Of a DNA stretch of 64,000 bases, positions 8,195 to 17,052 are shown piece after piece. The stretch lies in the NCBI RefSeq assembly GCF_010983895.1, contig NZ_CP048836.1, positions 2,232,001-2,296,000 on the forward strand, given 5' to 3'. The notes beneath the pieces were generated by a model. That model saw only the letters and a program-made list of their open reading frames with translations. It had not been told where the DNA came from and did not search any database. The stretch is from Nitrogeniibacter mangrovi (GTDB lineage Bacteria > Pseudomonadota > Gammaproteobacteria > Burkholderiales > Rhodocyclaceae). A program made the translations under genes and the position numbers. The number at the start of each line of letters is the position of its first letter. Position 1 is the first letter of the stretch.

Positions 8195-9508
8195 TCAGGC
8201 CGGCGATTCGGCCGTCACGAGCACCCGCCGGACCGGCGCCTCGGCGGCGCGGCACACCTGGTTGCGCCCCCCTTCCTTGGCATCGTAGAGCGCCCGATCG
8301 GCGCGATTGATGAGCGCGTGCGCGTCTTCCTCGTGGTTCCACCCGGCGACGCCGAAGCTGGCGCTGACGGTACCGACCGTTTCGAAGGGCGCATCGGCGA
8401 TCCGCGCGCGCACCGCCTCGGCCAGGGCCATGGCGGCGTCGATCGGCGTCTCGCGCAACAGGATCATGAACTCCTCGCCACCGAAGCGCGCGGCGCAGTC
8501 GGAACTGCGCAACAGCTCGCGGACCCGCACCGCGGTGTGCTTGAGCACCAGATCGCCGCTGTCATGGCCGAAGGTGTCGTTGATGCGCTTGAAGAAATCG
8601 AGATCGAACATCACCACCGACAGGCTGCTGCCATGCACCCGGGCGGCCGCCATTTCCGACTCCAGGCGCTCGAAGAATCGGCGCCGGTTGACCAGGTCGG
8701 TGAGAAAGTCCTTGGTGGCCAGATCCTCGAGGCGCCGGTTGAGGCGCGCCATGGGCTCGACCACCAGGGCGGACAGGGCCAGGTTGAGGCCCAGGAACAT
8801 CAGGCCGAACACCGCCACCAGCGAGAGCATGAAGGTCTCGAAGGTCTGCCGTGCCTTCTCCAGCGGATAGAGCATCGGCACCTTGACGATCTGCATCCCC
8901 ACGGTCTGCGCCATCTTCCATCCGTAGCCCCCGCTGCGCCCGTACAGCCGCACCATGCTCTCCGGCGCCGCGGCCGGATCGCCGTGGCAGCTCAGGCACG
9001 ACGGGTTGTTGATCACGATCGGGCGGGCCACGTAGAGCGCCCGCTTGACCCCCTGGCCGTGGATGCCCCACAGCTCGGCGTCCTCGTGCGGCGCCTGCTT
9101 TTGCCGTGCGATCAGATCGTCGATGACACCGGTTTCCCAGCGCGTGGCGCGGTTGCGCGGATTGGTCGGATCGAGCGTGGCCTCGCGATACTCGTAGCCG
9201 GGAAAGCGCTCCGAGAGCCGGCGCAGGGTTTCGACCGCGGCAAAGGCCGGCACCGTCTGCGGCAGAAAGGTCTGGGTGTTGAGCGGATCGAGATGGGGCT
9301 TGACCTCGTCCGTGGTGTAGGCACGAATGGCCAGCGCCGTGGCCATGAGCACCTCGGAGTCGCGGCGCACGTCCTCGATGGCGTTGCGCTCGAGAAAACC
9401 GTAGTAGTAGATGCCCGCCCCGCCCAGACTGGCCAGGAAGATGACGGCGAGGACGAGATTGAACTTGAGGCGCAGCGGCCAGCCGCTCGCGGATTCGGTC
9501 AAGGACAT
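8195..9508 (-). CDS. Haem-binding periplasmic sensor (Tll0287/DUF3365-like) diguanylate cyclase
   Basis: A 437-residue membrane protein. TM1 is at about 14-36. A periplasmic domain of about 185 residues resembles the DUF3365/Tll0287 haem fold and carries CLSCH (171-175), a CXXCH c-type haem site. TM2 is at about 224-250. The cytoplasmic GGDEF domain (about 262-420) has an intact GGEEF (343-347) and an RSSD inhibitory I-site five residues ahead of it. It should make cyclic-di-GMP in response to redox state, oxygen or NO sensed by the periplasmic haem. The start MSLTESASGW at 9508 gives a clean N-terminal membrane anchor. It is in the same direction as the GGDEF-EAL gene, 129 bases away. Ligand and output are unknown. 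Confidence 0.85.
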   Translation of the reverse strand: MSLTESASGWPLRLKFNLVLAVIFLASLGGAGIYYYGFLERNAIEDVRRDSEVLMATALAIRAYTTDEVKPHLDPLNTQTFLPQTVPAFAAVETLRRLSERFPGYEYREATLDPTNPRNRATRWETGVIDDLIARQKQAPHEDAELWGIHGQGVKRALYVARPIVINNPSCLSCHGDPAAAPESMVRLYGRSGGYGWKMAQTVGMQIVKVPMLYPLEKARQTFETFMLSLVAVFGLMFLGLNLALSALVVEPMARLNRRLEDLATKDFLTDLVNRRRFFERLESEMAAARVHGSSLSVVMFDLDFFKRINDTFGHDSGDLVLKHTAVRVRELLRSSDCAARFGGEEFMILLRETPIDAAMALAEAVRARIADAPFETVGTVSASFGVAGWNHEEDAHALINRADRALYDAKEGGRNQVCRAAEAPVRRVLVTAESPA

Positions 9509-9637
9509 GGGGCTCTCTGTCGGCTTGCGCCGTCGCACGCAGCGCTTGTCATGGAGGCTCCGCCGCGTCACGCGACGGTGCCGCGCATTGTCGCACGCCC
9601 CATCGCCCACGCCAACGGCATGGCCGTACCCGCCCGC

Positions 9638-12103
9638 TCAGCTCTCCGGCTGCCGGTCCAGGCCCGACAGGCGGGTCTGATGCGCGGTGGCGTGATAGGC
9701 GATCGGCTCCGGCGCGCCCAGGTAATACCCCTGGCCACGCGTGATGCCGGCACTGCTCACCCAGGCCAGGGTCTGCGCATCCTCGATCCATTCGGCGACG
9801 GTGTCGATGCCGTAGGTGCGCGCCACCTGGACGACCGCCCGGAGGATGTTCTGCGCCCCCTCGTCCTGGGCCACGCCACGCACATAGGCGCCATCGAGCT
9901 TGACGATGTCCACCGGCAGCTTGCGCAGGCTGGCGAAGCTCGCCACGCCGCTGCCCAGGTCGTCCAGGGCGATGAGGAAGCCGGCGCCACGCAACTGCTC
10001 CATCAGCGCGAGCGCGGTGTCGTGATCGGCCACCGCCGCGGTTTCGGTCAGCTCGATGCATACCTGGTGGGGATTGACGCAGCCACGGTCGAAGCAGTCG
10101 ATCACCCATTCGACCAGCGCCGGATCGGAGATCGAGCGTCCGGACAGGTTTACCGAGGCGTAGCGGCCGCCGCGGACCACGTCCTCGAAGTGCAGCGCCA
10201 CCTGCTCGACGATATGCCGGTCGAGGCGCCCGATCAGGTCGTAGCGTTCCGCCGGTGGAATGAATTCGTTGGCGCCGACCAGCCCGCCACTTTCGTCGCG
10301 CATGCGCACCAGCACCTCGTAACCACGGCCCCGCGCCGCCTGCAGATCGATGATGGGCTGGCGCCACAGCTCGATGCGGTGCTCCTCGATGGCGCGCTCG
10401 ATGCGATGCGCCCACTGCGCGTCCGAGGAATGGACCATCGCATGCGGACTGTGATCGAAGATCACGATGCGGTTCTTGCCCGAGCGCTTGGCGCTGTACA
10501 TGGCCGCGTCCGCATCGGCGCGCACCCGCTGCAGGGCGTCGCCCTCGGCATAGGCGCACACGCCGATCGAGGCGGTGATGCGGAAGGTCTCGCCGGCCTC
10601 GTTGCGATACACGTACCCCGCGATGCCTTCGCGGATGGCCTCGGCGATGCGCATCGCCACCGCCTCGGGGCAGTCGGGCAGCGCGACGAAGAACTCGTCG
10701 CCACCGATACGCGCGACGACGTCGGCCCGGCGTACCTGCTTGCGCATGAGCGTGGCCACGGCGCTGAGCACTTCGTCGCCGGCCGCATGGCCGCAGGTGT
10801 CGTTGATGATCTTGAAGCGGTCCAGATCGATGCAGATCATCTGGCCGCCGCCCCGGTGCGAGGCCAGCACCCGCTCGAACCCGGCGCGGTTGTGCAATCC
10901 GGTCAGGGCATCGTGGGTCGCCTCCCACTCGGCGCGACGCACCTGATCGATCTCGTGGCTCACGTCATGGAGCACGAGCACCAGGGTGTCGCCGGCCGCC
11001 CCCGAGACCGGCGCATCGGCCAGGCGCACGCAGGAGCCCTTGATCATGGTCAGGGTCTCGCGGCAGGGCAACTCGCAGGTGGTCGGCTCGATGGTGACCG
11101 CCTGCTGGCCCGGCACGAGTTCGTCGAGCGCGATGGCCTCGCCGCCGCCGGTGGTGAGCACCAACAGATCATTGATCGCCCTGCCCGGCATGGCCGCGGC
11201 CGGTACGCCGGTGAGCGCAGCGGCGGCGTCGTTGCCCTGGATCACATTCAACCCGCCATCCATGACCAGCACCGCATCGGACATGGCGCGCACCACCTCG
11301 GCGTAGAGCTTGTCGCGCTGCTGTGCCTGACGCACGTCGTCGGCCATCTGCATGATGTTGCCGATCCAGCTGCCAACCGAATTGACCATCATCAACGCCA
11401 TGTGCTCGTGACCGGCATCGACCCCGTCGACGATGAGCATGCGTTGCACATCGACCACCGCGCACGGTAACGGATAGACGAGGGCAATGCGCCGTTCGCC
11501 CTCCACGCTCACGGGCAGCTCGTTGATGAGCCGATCCGGCTCGATCAGCGCCCGCAGGTGTTCGTAGCGCGCCGCCAGACTGGCGCTGGCCATGCCGAAT
11601 GTGGCCTGCGGGCTCGCGCCATTGATGACCCGGCTGTCGGCGCCCTGGTGCTCGACGATCATCACCTGCTGCGCGTCCACGTAGCGGACCAGCATTTCGA
11701 GACAGGCGTTGACACGCTTGATCTGCGGCAACGGTGCCGAGACGATGTCGGCCAGATCGCAGCGCCAGCGGGACAACTCCAGGCGCCGCGCCAGGCTCGA
11801 CGGCGAGTCGACCGGCGTGCCCGCCAGATAGACCACGCCGTCCTCACCCGGCATGAGCACCACGCCGTCCAGTTCGGTGAGCGCGACGCCGAGCGCCACG
11901 CGACCGATGCGTTTGGGTTCGCCGGTGCGGGCGACTTCACGCACGTGTTCGCCCATGTCGGGAAAATGACGCCACAGATCGGTGGCGCACGTGCCGATCC
12001 CGTTGAGTTCGCGAAACAGTGCGCTGGCCGCCTCGATCCGCCTGTCGCGCAAGGCGCACCAGTAGGGATGCATGCCAGCGAGACGGCGTGCGAGGCCGAC
12101 CAT
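9638..12103 (-). CDS. PAS-GGDEF-EAL dual cyclic-di-GMP enzyme
   Basis: An 821-residue soluble protein. The N-terminal half (about 1-270) has no firm family by eye; a PAS-like segment follows (AMSDAVLVMDGGLNVIQGNDAAAALTG as a guide). The GGDEF domain keeps RIGGDEFF and an RRAD I-site. The EAL domain starts with EVLVR instead of EALLR but keeps the other metal and catalytic positions: N in NLSG, ELTET, the DD pair in DDLGSG, VKLDG, and a Glu in AEWIED. Both activities look possible. It starts 2 bases after the HDOD stop codon, so the two are one operon and probably work together. The longer frame upstream overlaps the HDOD gene and is not coding. Confidence 0.87.
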   Translation of the reverse strand: MVGLARRLAGMHPYWCALRDRRIEAASALFRELNGIGTCATDLWRHFPDMGEHVREVARTGEPKRIGRVALGVALTELDGVVLMPGEDGVVYLAGTPVDSPSSLARRLELSRWRCDLADIVSAPLPQIKRVNACLEMLVRYVDAQQVMIVEHQGADSRVINGASPQATFGMASASLAARYEHLRALIEPDRLINELPVSVEGERRIALVYPLPCAVVDVQRMLIVDGVDAGHEHMALMMVNSVGSWIGNIMQMADDVRQAQQRDKLYAEVVRAMSDAVLVMDGGLNVIQGNDAAAALTGVPAAAMPGRAINDLLVLTTGGGEAIALDELVPGQQAVTIEPTTCELPCRETLTMIKGSCVRLADAPVSGAAGDTLVLVLHDVSHEIDQVRRAEWEATHDALTGLHNRAGFERVLASHRGGGQMICIDLDRFKIINDTCGHAAGDEVLSAVATLMRKQVRRADVVARIGGDEFFVALPDCPEAVAMRIAEAIREGIAGYVYRNEAGETFRITASIGVCAYAEGDALQRVRADADAAMYSAKRSGKNRIVIFDHSPHAMVHSSDAQWAHRIERAIEEHRIELWRQPIIDLQAARGRGYEVLVRMRDESGGLVGANEFIPPAERYDLIGRLDRHIVEQVALHFEDVVRGGRYASVNLSGRSISDPALVEWVIDCFDRGCVNPHQVCIELTETAAVADHDTALALMEQLRGAGFLIALDDLGSGVASFASLRKLPVDIVKLDGAYVRGVAQDEGAQNILRAVVQVARTYGIDTVAEWIEDAQTLAWVSSAGITRGQGYYLGAPEPIAYHATAHQTRLSGLDRQPES

Positions 12104-12105
12104 GC

Positions 12106-12876
12106 TCAGTGCATCCTCACCAGATCGAGCAGGGCATGTTTGCGTTCTTTCGCGCGCACCACGAATTCGCTCATGCCGTCGCACACGACGCGGGCCTGGA
12201 ACCGGTCGAACGGATAGACCGCGCCGCTGCAGGCGTGAGCCGTGCGGACGACCTCGACCGCCGGGGCGCCGCAGGCACCGTCCTCGAACCCCGCCAGATC
12301 GGCCACGAGAGACTCCGGCATGCCCATGCTCGCCGCGATCCGCGCGGCGCCGGGGCCACGCCACTCGTGCGCGCCGGCCAGCAGGGCATCGACGGTTGGA
12401 TAGACATCGCCGTCTGCCGACGAAGCATTGAGAAAGGCAAAGGCCGGCAGATCGTGGAACAGGCCCAGCAGATGACAGTAGTCGCCTTCGAGCCCTTCGC
12501 CACGACCGAATTGCTCGGACAGGCAGGCCACCTCGAGGGAATGATCCCAGACCGTTTCCGCCATCTCCCGGGCCACGGGAGAGACGATCCGTTCGACGAG
12601 CTGGCGCATGATCACCTGAATGGAGAGGACGCGCACCTGCGCCGTGCCGATGATGCCGACCGCACGCTCCAGATCGCTGATCGCGCCGGTGGCGGCGAGC
12701 GCAGCGCAATTGGCCGCACGCAGCACCGCCGCGCTGATGCTCGGTTCGATCCTCACCGCGTCGATCAGCGTGGCCAGATGCAGCGTCGGATCCATCAGCA
12801 GCTGACGAATCGCATTGGCCGCGCGCATGCTGGTGACGAACACCGGAGGCGTCTGCGCAGTCATCGGCATGGGCAT
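12106..12876 (-). CDS. HDOD-domain signalling protein
   Basis: A 256-residue protein made mostly of one HDOD domain, a catalytically inactive HD relative found in bacterial signalling. The pattern MDPTLHLATLIDAVRIEPSISAAVLRAANCAA, followed by LERAVGIIGTAQVRVLSIQVIMRQ and HSLEVACLSEQFG, is typical. HDOD proteins bind partners in cyclic-di-GMP, motility or cell-cycle control and have no known catalysis. It is the first gene of a two-gene unit with the PAS-GGDEF-EAL enzyme. Start codons at 12876, 12870 and 12864 are all in frame; the first is used for lack of a clear ribosome site. Confidence 0.82.
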   Translation of the reverse strand: MPMPMTAQTPPVFVTSMRAANAIRQLLMDPTLHLATLIDAVRIEPSISAAVLRAANCAALAATGAISDLERAVGIIGTAQVRVLSIQVIMRQLVERIVSPVAREMAETVWDHSLEVACLSEQFGRGEGLEGDYCHLLGLFHDLPAFAFLNASSADGDVYPTVDALLAGAHEWRGPGAARIAASMGMPESLVADLAGFEDGACGAPAVEVVRTAHACSGAVYPFDRFQARVVCDGMSEFVVRAKERKHALLDLVRMH

Positions 12877-13077
12877 CCAGGACTTGAAAATGGCATGGAG
12901 CCTCTATCGGCCAGGGGCTGCTTTTCTGAAGGCCCGCATGACAAATACCCGATGGGACTGTCCGGGCCATGCGCGGCGGATGGTGGCGATCACCGGCGCC
13001 TGCGATGCCATGCGACGGACTTAAAGTTGCCCGCCAGGGCGCCGTAACATCTGGAATCCACCAGCCAGGGGCGCCCC

Positions 13078-13752
13078 ATGCCAAACGGCAATGCACACTT
13101 GCGCATCACCTTCGATTTCGAGCTGAGTATTCCCGATGCACTGAATCAGCGTGACGAGCGTGCCTTGCTGGAGGCCATGAGACAGATCCTGGGCAACACC
13201 GTGTTCAACGGCATGCCCACCGTCACGGCCAAGCAACTGGCCAAGGCGGGGGTCGGCCTCGCGGGGCACGACTGCCGGTGCGAGCTGGAACGGACCGGTC
13301 AGGCGGAAATCCCGGCCGACACGGTCATCGCCGCCGCCCCGCACCTGACCGACGAGGAACTCGTCACGGTGGCCCGTCAGGCGGCCGCCAAGCTGCCTGC
13401 CGATCCCTCGCAGCACCGGGCGCACATCCGCCGGGTCGCCTTGCGAGTCGCCAACGACTACCGGCTCGTGCCGTGCACCGTCGTCGCCGAGGCGAGCACC
13501 GGCGGGCTGGTCGAGCTCGGCGCCCAGCTGAACATGACCAACGGCGGCATCCTGGTGGACGATGAATTCAAGAAGATCAAGCTGCGCACCGACCAGCCGC
13601 CCATCCGCGTCTGGATCGAGGGCACCGACATCGAGCTGATCGCACGCCTGGGCGGGCACACCCTCGGTGGCCCGTTGCTGGAGACCGACGTGGCCGATCT
13701 GGTGCCCCATCGCGCCGCCCTGCTCGCCTGCTGGCAGGCGGCCATCGCCTGA
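13078..13752 (+). CDS. Conserved hypothetical protein, family not recognised
   Basis: A 224-residue soluble protein with no signal peptide or membrane segment. I do not recognise it. Visible features are an N-terminal strand-like LRITFDFELSI, a helical segment LLEAMRQILGNTVFNGMPTVTAKQLAKAG, an acidic helix LTDEELVTVARQAAAKL, and a C-terminal half with RVANDYRLVPCTVVAEAST and LVDDEFKKIKLRTDQP. Cysteines in HDCRCELE might bind metal. It is divergent from the HDOD gene (201-base gap) and convergent with the nitroreductase gene (24-base gap). Codon use looks like its neighbours, so it is probably a real resident gene. Confidence 0.7.
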   Translation: MPNGNAHLRITFDFELSIPDALNQRDERALLEAMRQILGNTVFNGMPTVTAKQLAKAGVGLAGHDCRCELERTGQAEIPADTVIAAAPHLTDEELVTVARQAAAKLPADPSQHRAHIRRVALRVANDYRLVPCTVVAEASTGGLVELGAQLNMTNGGILVDDEFKKIKLRTDQPPIRVWIEGTDIELIARLGGHTLGGPLLETDVADLVPHRAALLACWQAAIA

Positions 13753-13761
13753 GCCGATGGC
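13741..13761. terminator. Hairpin over the stop codon between convergent genes
   Basis: GCCATCG (13741-13747) pairs perfectly with CGATGGC (13755-13761) around a 7-base loop that holds the TGA of the hypothetical gene. No T tract is present. It may act as a weak bidirectional end. Confidence 0.35.
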
Positions 13762-13776
13762 GCGTTGGCGCGCACC

Positions 13777-14598
13777 TCACTTGAGCGCGAAACCTCGCGC
13801 CGCAAGCGCCTCGACGAGGCGATCGCGCCCGGACAGGGTCTCGGGCCCGGCGATCCGCTTGGACGAATGCACTGCCCAGGTTCCATGCACGTTCATCTGC
13901 TGCGCGGCGTAGAACTCGGCCATCGCCGTGTTGTAGCGCTCGATGCCCTCGGCCTGCGCCGGCAGGCTGTAACGCTCGCGGTGCAGCACCACCGACTGCG
14001 GCGGGCGCGGCTTGACGCTGGCCGGCTTGCCCTCGTCCTCGTAGCCCACGCACATGCCGAACACCGCGAACACCCGGGGAGGCAGCTCGAGCAGGCGCGC
14101 CACCGCCTCCGGTCGGTTGCGCATGCCGCCGATGTACACCGTGGCCAGCCCCAGCGACTCGGCCGCCACCGATGCGTTCTGCGCGGCCAGGGCGGCGTCG
14201 ATGGCGCCGACCAGGAACATCTCCAGGTAGTCGAGCGCGCCGCTGGGCCGCTCCAGGGCACTGGCGATCGATTCGAGGCGCGCCAGGTCGGCGAGCCACA
14301 CCAGCTGCAGCGGCGCTTCGCGCACATGGGCCTGGCCGCCGGCGCACTCGGCCAGCGCGGCGCGGGTGTCCGGGTCACGCACCGCGACCACGCTCCAGGC
14401 CTGCAGGTTGGACGAACTGGCAGCCGACTGCGCGCCGGCGATGATCGCCTCGAGCTGGGCGTCGCTCACCGGATCGGGTCGATAGGCACGCACCGAGCGG
14501 TGGCGCAGCATCTGCTCGATGACGGCGGTGTGGCACTCGGGCACGGCGAGGTCCGGTTGTCCGTAGCGGGTCTTGAAACTGGCGTCGAAGGAACTCAT
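13777..14598 (-). CDS. NfsA/FRP-type flavin nitroreductase
   Basis: A 273-residue FMN-dependent oxidoreductase of the NfsA/flavin-reductase class, using NADPH to reduce nitro compounds, quinones or flavin. Visible family marks are IEQMLRHRSVRAYRPDPV, where the basic residues contact FMN, the segment SAASSSNLQAWSVVAV, and the later GLATVYIGGMRNRPEAV and VFAVFGMCVGYEDEG. The C-terminal end (LSGRDRLVEALAARGFALK) is like NfsA relatives. Length is slightly above E. coli NfsA (240). It stands alone, convergent with the unknown gene. The natural substrate is uncertain. Confidence 0.85.
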   Translation of the reverse strand: MSSFDASFKTRYGQPDLAVPECHTAVIEQMLRHRSVRAYRPDPVSDAQLEAIIAGAQSAASSSNLQAWSVVAVRDPDTRAALAECAGGQAHVREAPLQLVWLADLARLESIASALERPSGALDYLEMFLVGAIDAALAAQNASVAAESLGLATVYIGGMRNRPEAVARLLELPPRVFAVFGMCVGYEDEGKPASVKPRPPQSVVLHRERYSLPAQAEGIERYNTAMAEFYAAQQMNVHGTWAVHSSKRIAGPETLSGRDRLVEALAARGFALK

Positions 14599-14641
14599 GC
14601 TTCACTCCTCGGAATCGATGCGGGCATTGTAGGCGAAGGGC

Positions 14642-15112
14642 TCAGCGCTCGACCGGGATCGGCGTGGCATGGTCCACGGTGACCGCCGTGACCGAGTTCT
14701 TCGGGCTGCCGCTGATCACCTTGTCGGTGTAGGTCAGATACACCAGCGTGTTGCGCTTCACGTCCACCATGCGCACCACGTGCAGCGTCTTGAACAGCAC
14801 CGAGCGGCGCTCGCTGAAGGCATCCTCCTGATGCGGCACCGGCTTTCGGAAGCGGATCGGGCCGACCTGACGGCAGGCGATGGACACATCCGACACCTCC
14901 TCCGCCACGCCGAAGGCGCCGGCAATGCCGCCGCGCTCGGGCTTAGCGACGAAGCAGGCGACGCCCTCCACCTTCGGATCGTCGAAGGCCTCGACCACCA
15001 GCTTGTGCGAACCGGTCAGCTTCCATTCAGTGTTGACCGAGCCGATCTCATCGGCGTGGACACCGACCGAGGCCAGACCCGACAGCAGCAACAGGGCGAA
15101 AAATCGTCGCAT
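14642..15112 (-). CDS. creA: CreA family periplasmic protein
   Basis: A 156-residue exported protein. A signal peptide (MRRFFALLLLSGLASVGVHA) precedes the CreA domain: EIGSVNTEWKLTGSHKLVVEAFDDPKVEGVACFVA and DVSIACRQVGPI, ending in LVYLTYTDKVISGSPKNSVTAV. These match the highly conserved CreA family in wording and length (about 157 in E. coli). Two cysteines (VACFV, IACRQ) may pair. The function of CreA is unknown despite its place next to creBCD in E. coli; no creBCD is seen here. It lies 43 bases downstream of the nitroreductase gene, in the same direction. Confidence 0.9.
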   Translation of the reverse strand: MRRFFALLLLSGLASVGVHADEIGSVNTEWKLTGSHKLVVEAFDDPKVEGVACFVAKPERGGIAGAFGVAEEVSDVSIACRQVGPIRFRKPVPHQEDAFSERRSVLFKTLHVVRMVDVKRNTLVYLTYTDKVISGSPKNSVTAVTVDHATPIPVER

Positions 15113-15251
15113 TCCAAGACCTCTCCAGATGCATTAGCGAAACCCTGATCAGGTGGGGACGGCCAGCCGCGATTGCAAGTTCGGCCCGCTCTCGAGGCGG
15201 CCCAGCCACGATCATGGGATACTGCCGTCACCGACCGCACCCGCCTTCTCC

Positions 15252-17030
15252 ATGCGCCCATCCAAAACGCACCTGACGGTTGACGCCCTGCTCGCCGGCC
15301 TGCTCGACGCCGGCCAGATCTCCCGCAAGGACCACGACGACACCCTCACCGTCGCCCGCATGCGCGGGCGCACCGACCTGCATCCGCTGGCGCTGGTCGG
15401 CGAACGCCGGCTGACCCGCGCCTGCCCGCCCGGCGGCACGCTCGACGTCGAAGCGCTCACCGAATGGCTCGCCGGCGAGGCCGCGCTGCCCTACTTTCAC
15501 ATCGACCCGCTCAAGATCGATGTGACCTCGGTGTGCAACGTGGTCTCCCATGCCTACGCCACCCGGTTCCGCATCCTGCCGGTGGCGGTGCATGCCGACG
15601 AGGTCACCGTCGCCACCGCCGAGCCCTACGAGAGCGAATGGCAGGGGGTGCTCGAACAGGCACTGCAGATCCGCATCAAGCGGGTGCTGGCCAACCCGAC
15701 CGATATCGTCCGCTACCTGGCCGAGTTCTACAGCCTGGCGCGCTCTCTCAAGCAGGCGGTGGCCCAGCACGAGGGCATGCAGACCGGCATCGGCAACTTC
15801 GAGCAGCTGGTCAAGCTCGGCTCCAACAAATCGCTCGACGCCAACGACCAGGCCGTCATCCACATCGTCGACTGGCTGCTGCAGTACGCCTTCGACCAGC
15901 GCGCCAGCGACATCCACATCGAGCCCCGGCGCGAGGTGTGCAACGTGCGCTTCCGCATCGACGGGGTCATGCACCTGGTGTACCAGACCCCGGTGCCGGT
16001 GATGGCCGCCATCACCAACCGCATCAAGCTCATGGGGCGCATGGACGTGGTCGAGAAGCGCCGCCCCCAGGACGGCCGCATCAAGACCCAGGCCGCCAAC
16101 GGCGAGGAGATCGAGCTGCGCCTGTCCACCATGCCCACCGCCTTCGGCGAAAAGCTGGTGCTGCGGATCTTCAATCCGGACGTGCTGCTCAAGTCCTTCG
16201 CCGACCTTGGTTTCGCCCGCGACGAAGAAGGGCGCTGGCGGCGCCTGTTCGGCCAGCCCAACGGCATCATCCTGGTCACGGGCCCCACCGGCTCCGGCAA
16301 GACCACCACGCTCTACTCCACTCTCAAGGAGCTGGCGCGCCCGGAGGTGAACGTGTGCACCGTGGAAGACCCCATCGAGATGGTCTATCCGCATCTGAAC
16401 CAGATGCAGGTGCAGCACAACATCGGCCTGGATTTCGCCAGCGGCGTGCGCACCCTGCTGCGCCAGGACCCGGACGTGATCATGGTGGGCGAGATCCGCG
16501 ATCTGGAAACCGCCGAAATGGCCATCCAGGCCGCGCTCACGGGCCACCTGGTGCTGTCCACCCTGCACACCAACGACGCCCCCTCGGCGCTCACCCGGCT
16601 CATGGACCTGGGCGTGCCGCCCTACCTGATCCGCTCCACCCTGCTGGGCGTGCTCGCACAACGGCTGGTGCGCACCCTGTGCCCCCACTGCAAGCAGCCC
16701 GCCGCCATCGATGCCGGCGACTGGAAGGATCTGCTCGCCCCCTGGAGCGCCTCGCTGCCCCACCATGCGCAAAAGCCGCAGGGCTGCCTGGAATGCCGCA
16801 TGACCGGCTACCACGGCCGCATCGGCCTGTACGAGATGATGGTCATGTCGCCGAGCCTGCGCGAGGAAGTCAGTGCCGACATGGATGCCGCCCACTTTCG
16901 CGCCCAGGCCATCAAGGAAGGCATGCAGCCGCTGCGCCTGGCCGGCGCCCGCCACATCGCCGCCGGCACCACCACGCTGGAGGAAGTGGCCCGCAGCACG
17001 CCCCCGGCCTCGGGCGAACCGGGGGCGTAG
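15252..17030 (+). CDS. GspE/PilB-type secretion or pilus assembly ATPase, stand-alone
   Basis: A 592-residue hexameric ATPase of the type II secretion/type IV pilus family. An N-terminal MshEN-like region (about 1-170) precedes the N2 domain. Motifs of the core are Walker A GPTGSGKTTTL, the Asp box VEDPIEMVYP, Walker B DPDVIMVGEIRD and the His box LVLSTLHTNDAPSAL. A zinc site follows (CPHCKQ and CLECRM). The start at 15252 (MRPSKTHLTV) avoids an unlike upstream extension. No pseudopilin, platform protein or secretin lies nearby, so the machine it powers is elsewhere or it is an orphan. It is convergent with the sugar dehydrogenase gene, and their ends share a palindrome. Confidence 0.88.
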   Translation: MRPSKTHLTVDALLAGLLDAGQISRKDHDDTLTVARMRGRTDLHPLALVGERRLTRACPPGGTLDVEALTEWLAGEAALPYFHIDPLKIDVTSVCNVVSHAYATRFRILPVAVHADEVTVATAEPYESEWQGVLEQALQIRIKRVLANPTDIVRYLAEFYSLARSLKQAVAQHEGMQTGIGNFEQLVKLGSNKSLDANDQAVIHIVDWLLQYAFDQRASDIHIEPRREVCNVRFRIDGVMHLVYQTPVPVMAAITNRIKLMGRMDVVEKRRPQDGRIKTQAANGEEIELRLSTMPTAFGEKLVLRIFNPDVLLKSFADLGFARDEEGRWRRLFGQPNGIILVTGPTGSGKTTTLYSTLKELARPEVNVCTVEDPIEMVYPHLNQMQVQHNIGLDFASGVRTLLRQDPDVIMVGEIRDLETAEMAIQAALTGHLVLSTLHTNDAPSALTRLMDLGVPPYLIRSTLLGVLAQRLVRTLCPHCKQPAAIDAGDWKDLLAPWSASLPHHAQKPQGCLECRMTGYHGRIGLYEMMVMSPSLREEVSADMDAAHFRAQAIKEGMQPLRLAGARHIAAGTTTLEEVARSTPPASGEPGA

Positions 17031-17052
17031 GGCGGGATCGATCCCGCCCTAC
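17027..17052. terminator. Perfect 26-base palindrome holding both stop codons of convergent genes
   Basis: Arms 17027-17039 and 17040-17052 (GTAGGGCGGGATC and its complement) match perfectly. The TAG of the ATPase gene (17028-17030) and the TAG of the opposite gene (17051-17049) lie inside it. No T tract follows. It probably ends both transcripts, or is a dispersed element of the GTAGGGCGGG type. Confidence 0.6.

Noticed and set aside
12104-13096. GGDEF-EAL frame extended upstream to 13096
   Set aside because: The extension overlaps the HDOD gene and has no domain; the ATG at 12103 directly after the HDOD stop is a better start.
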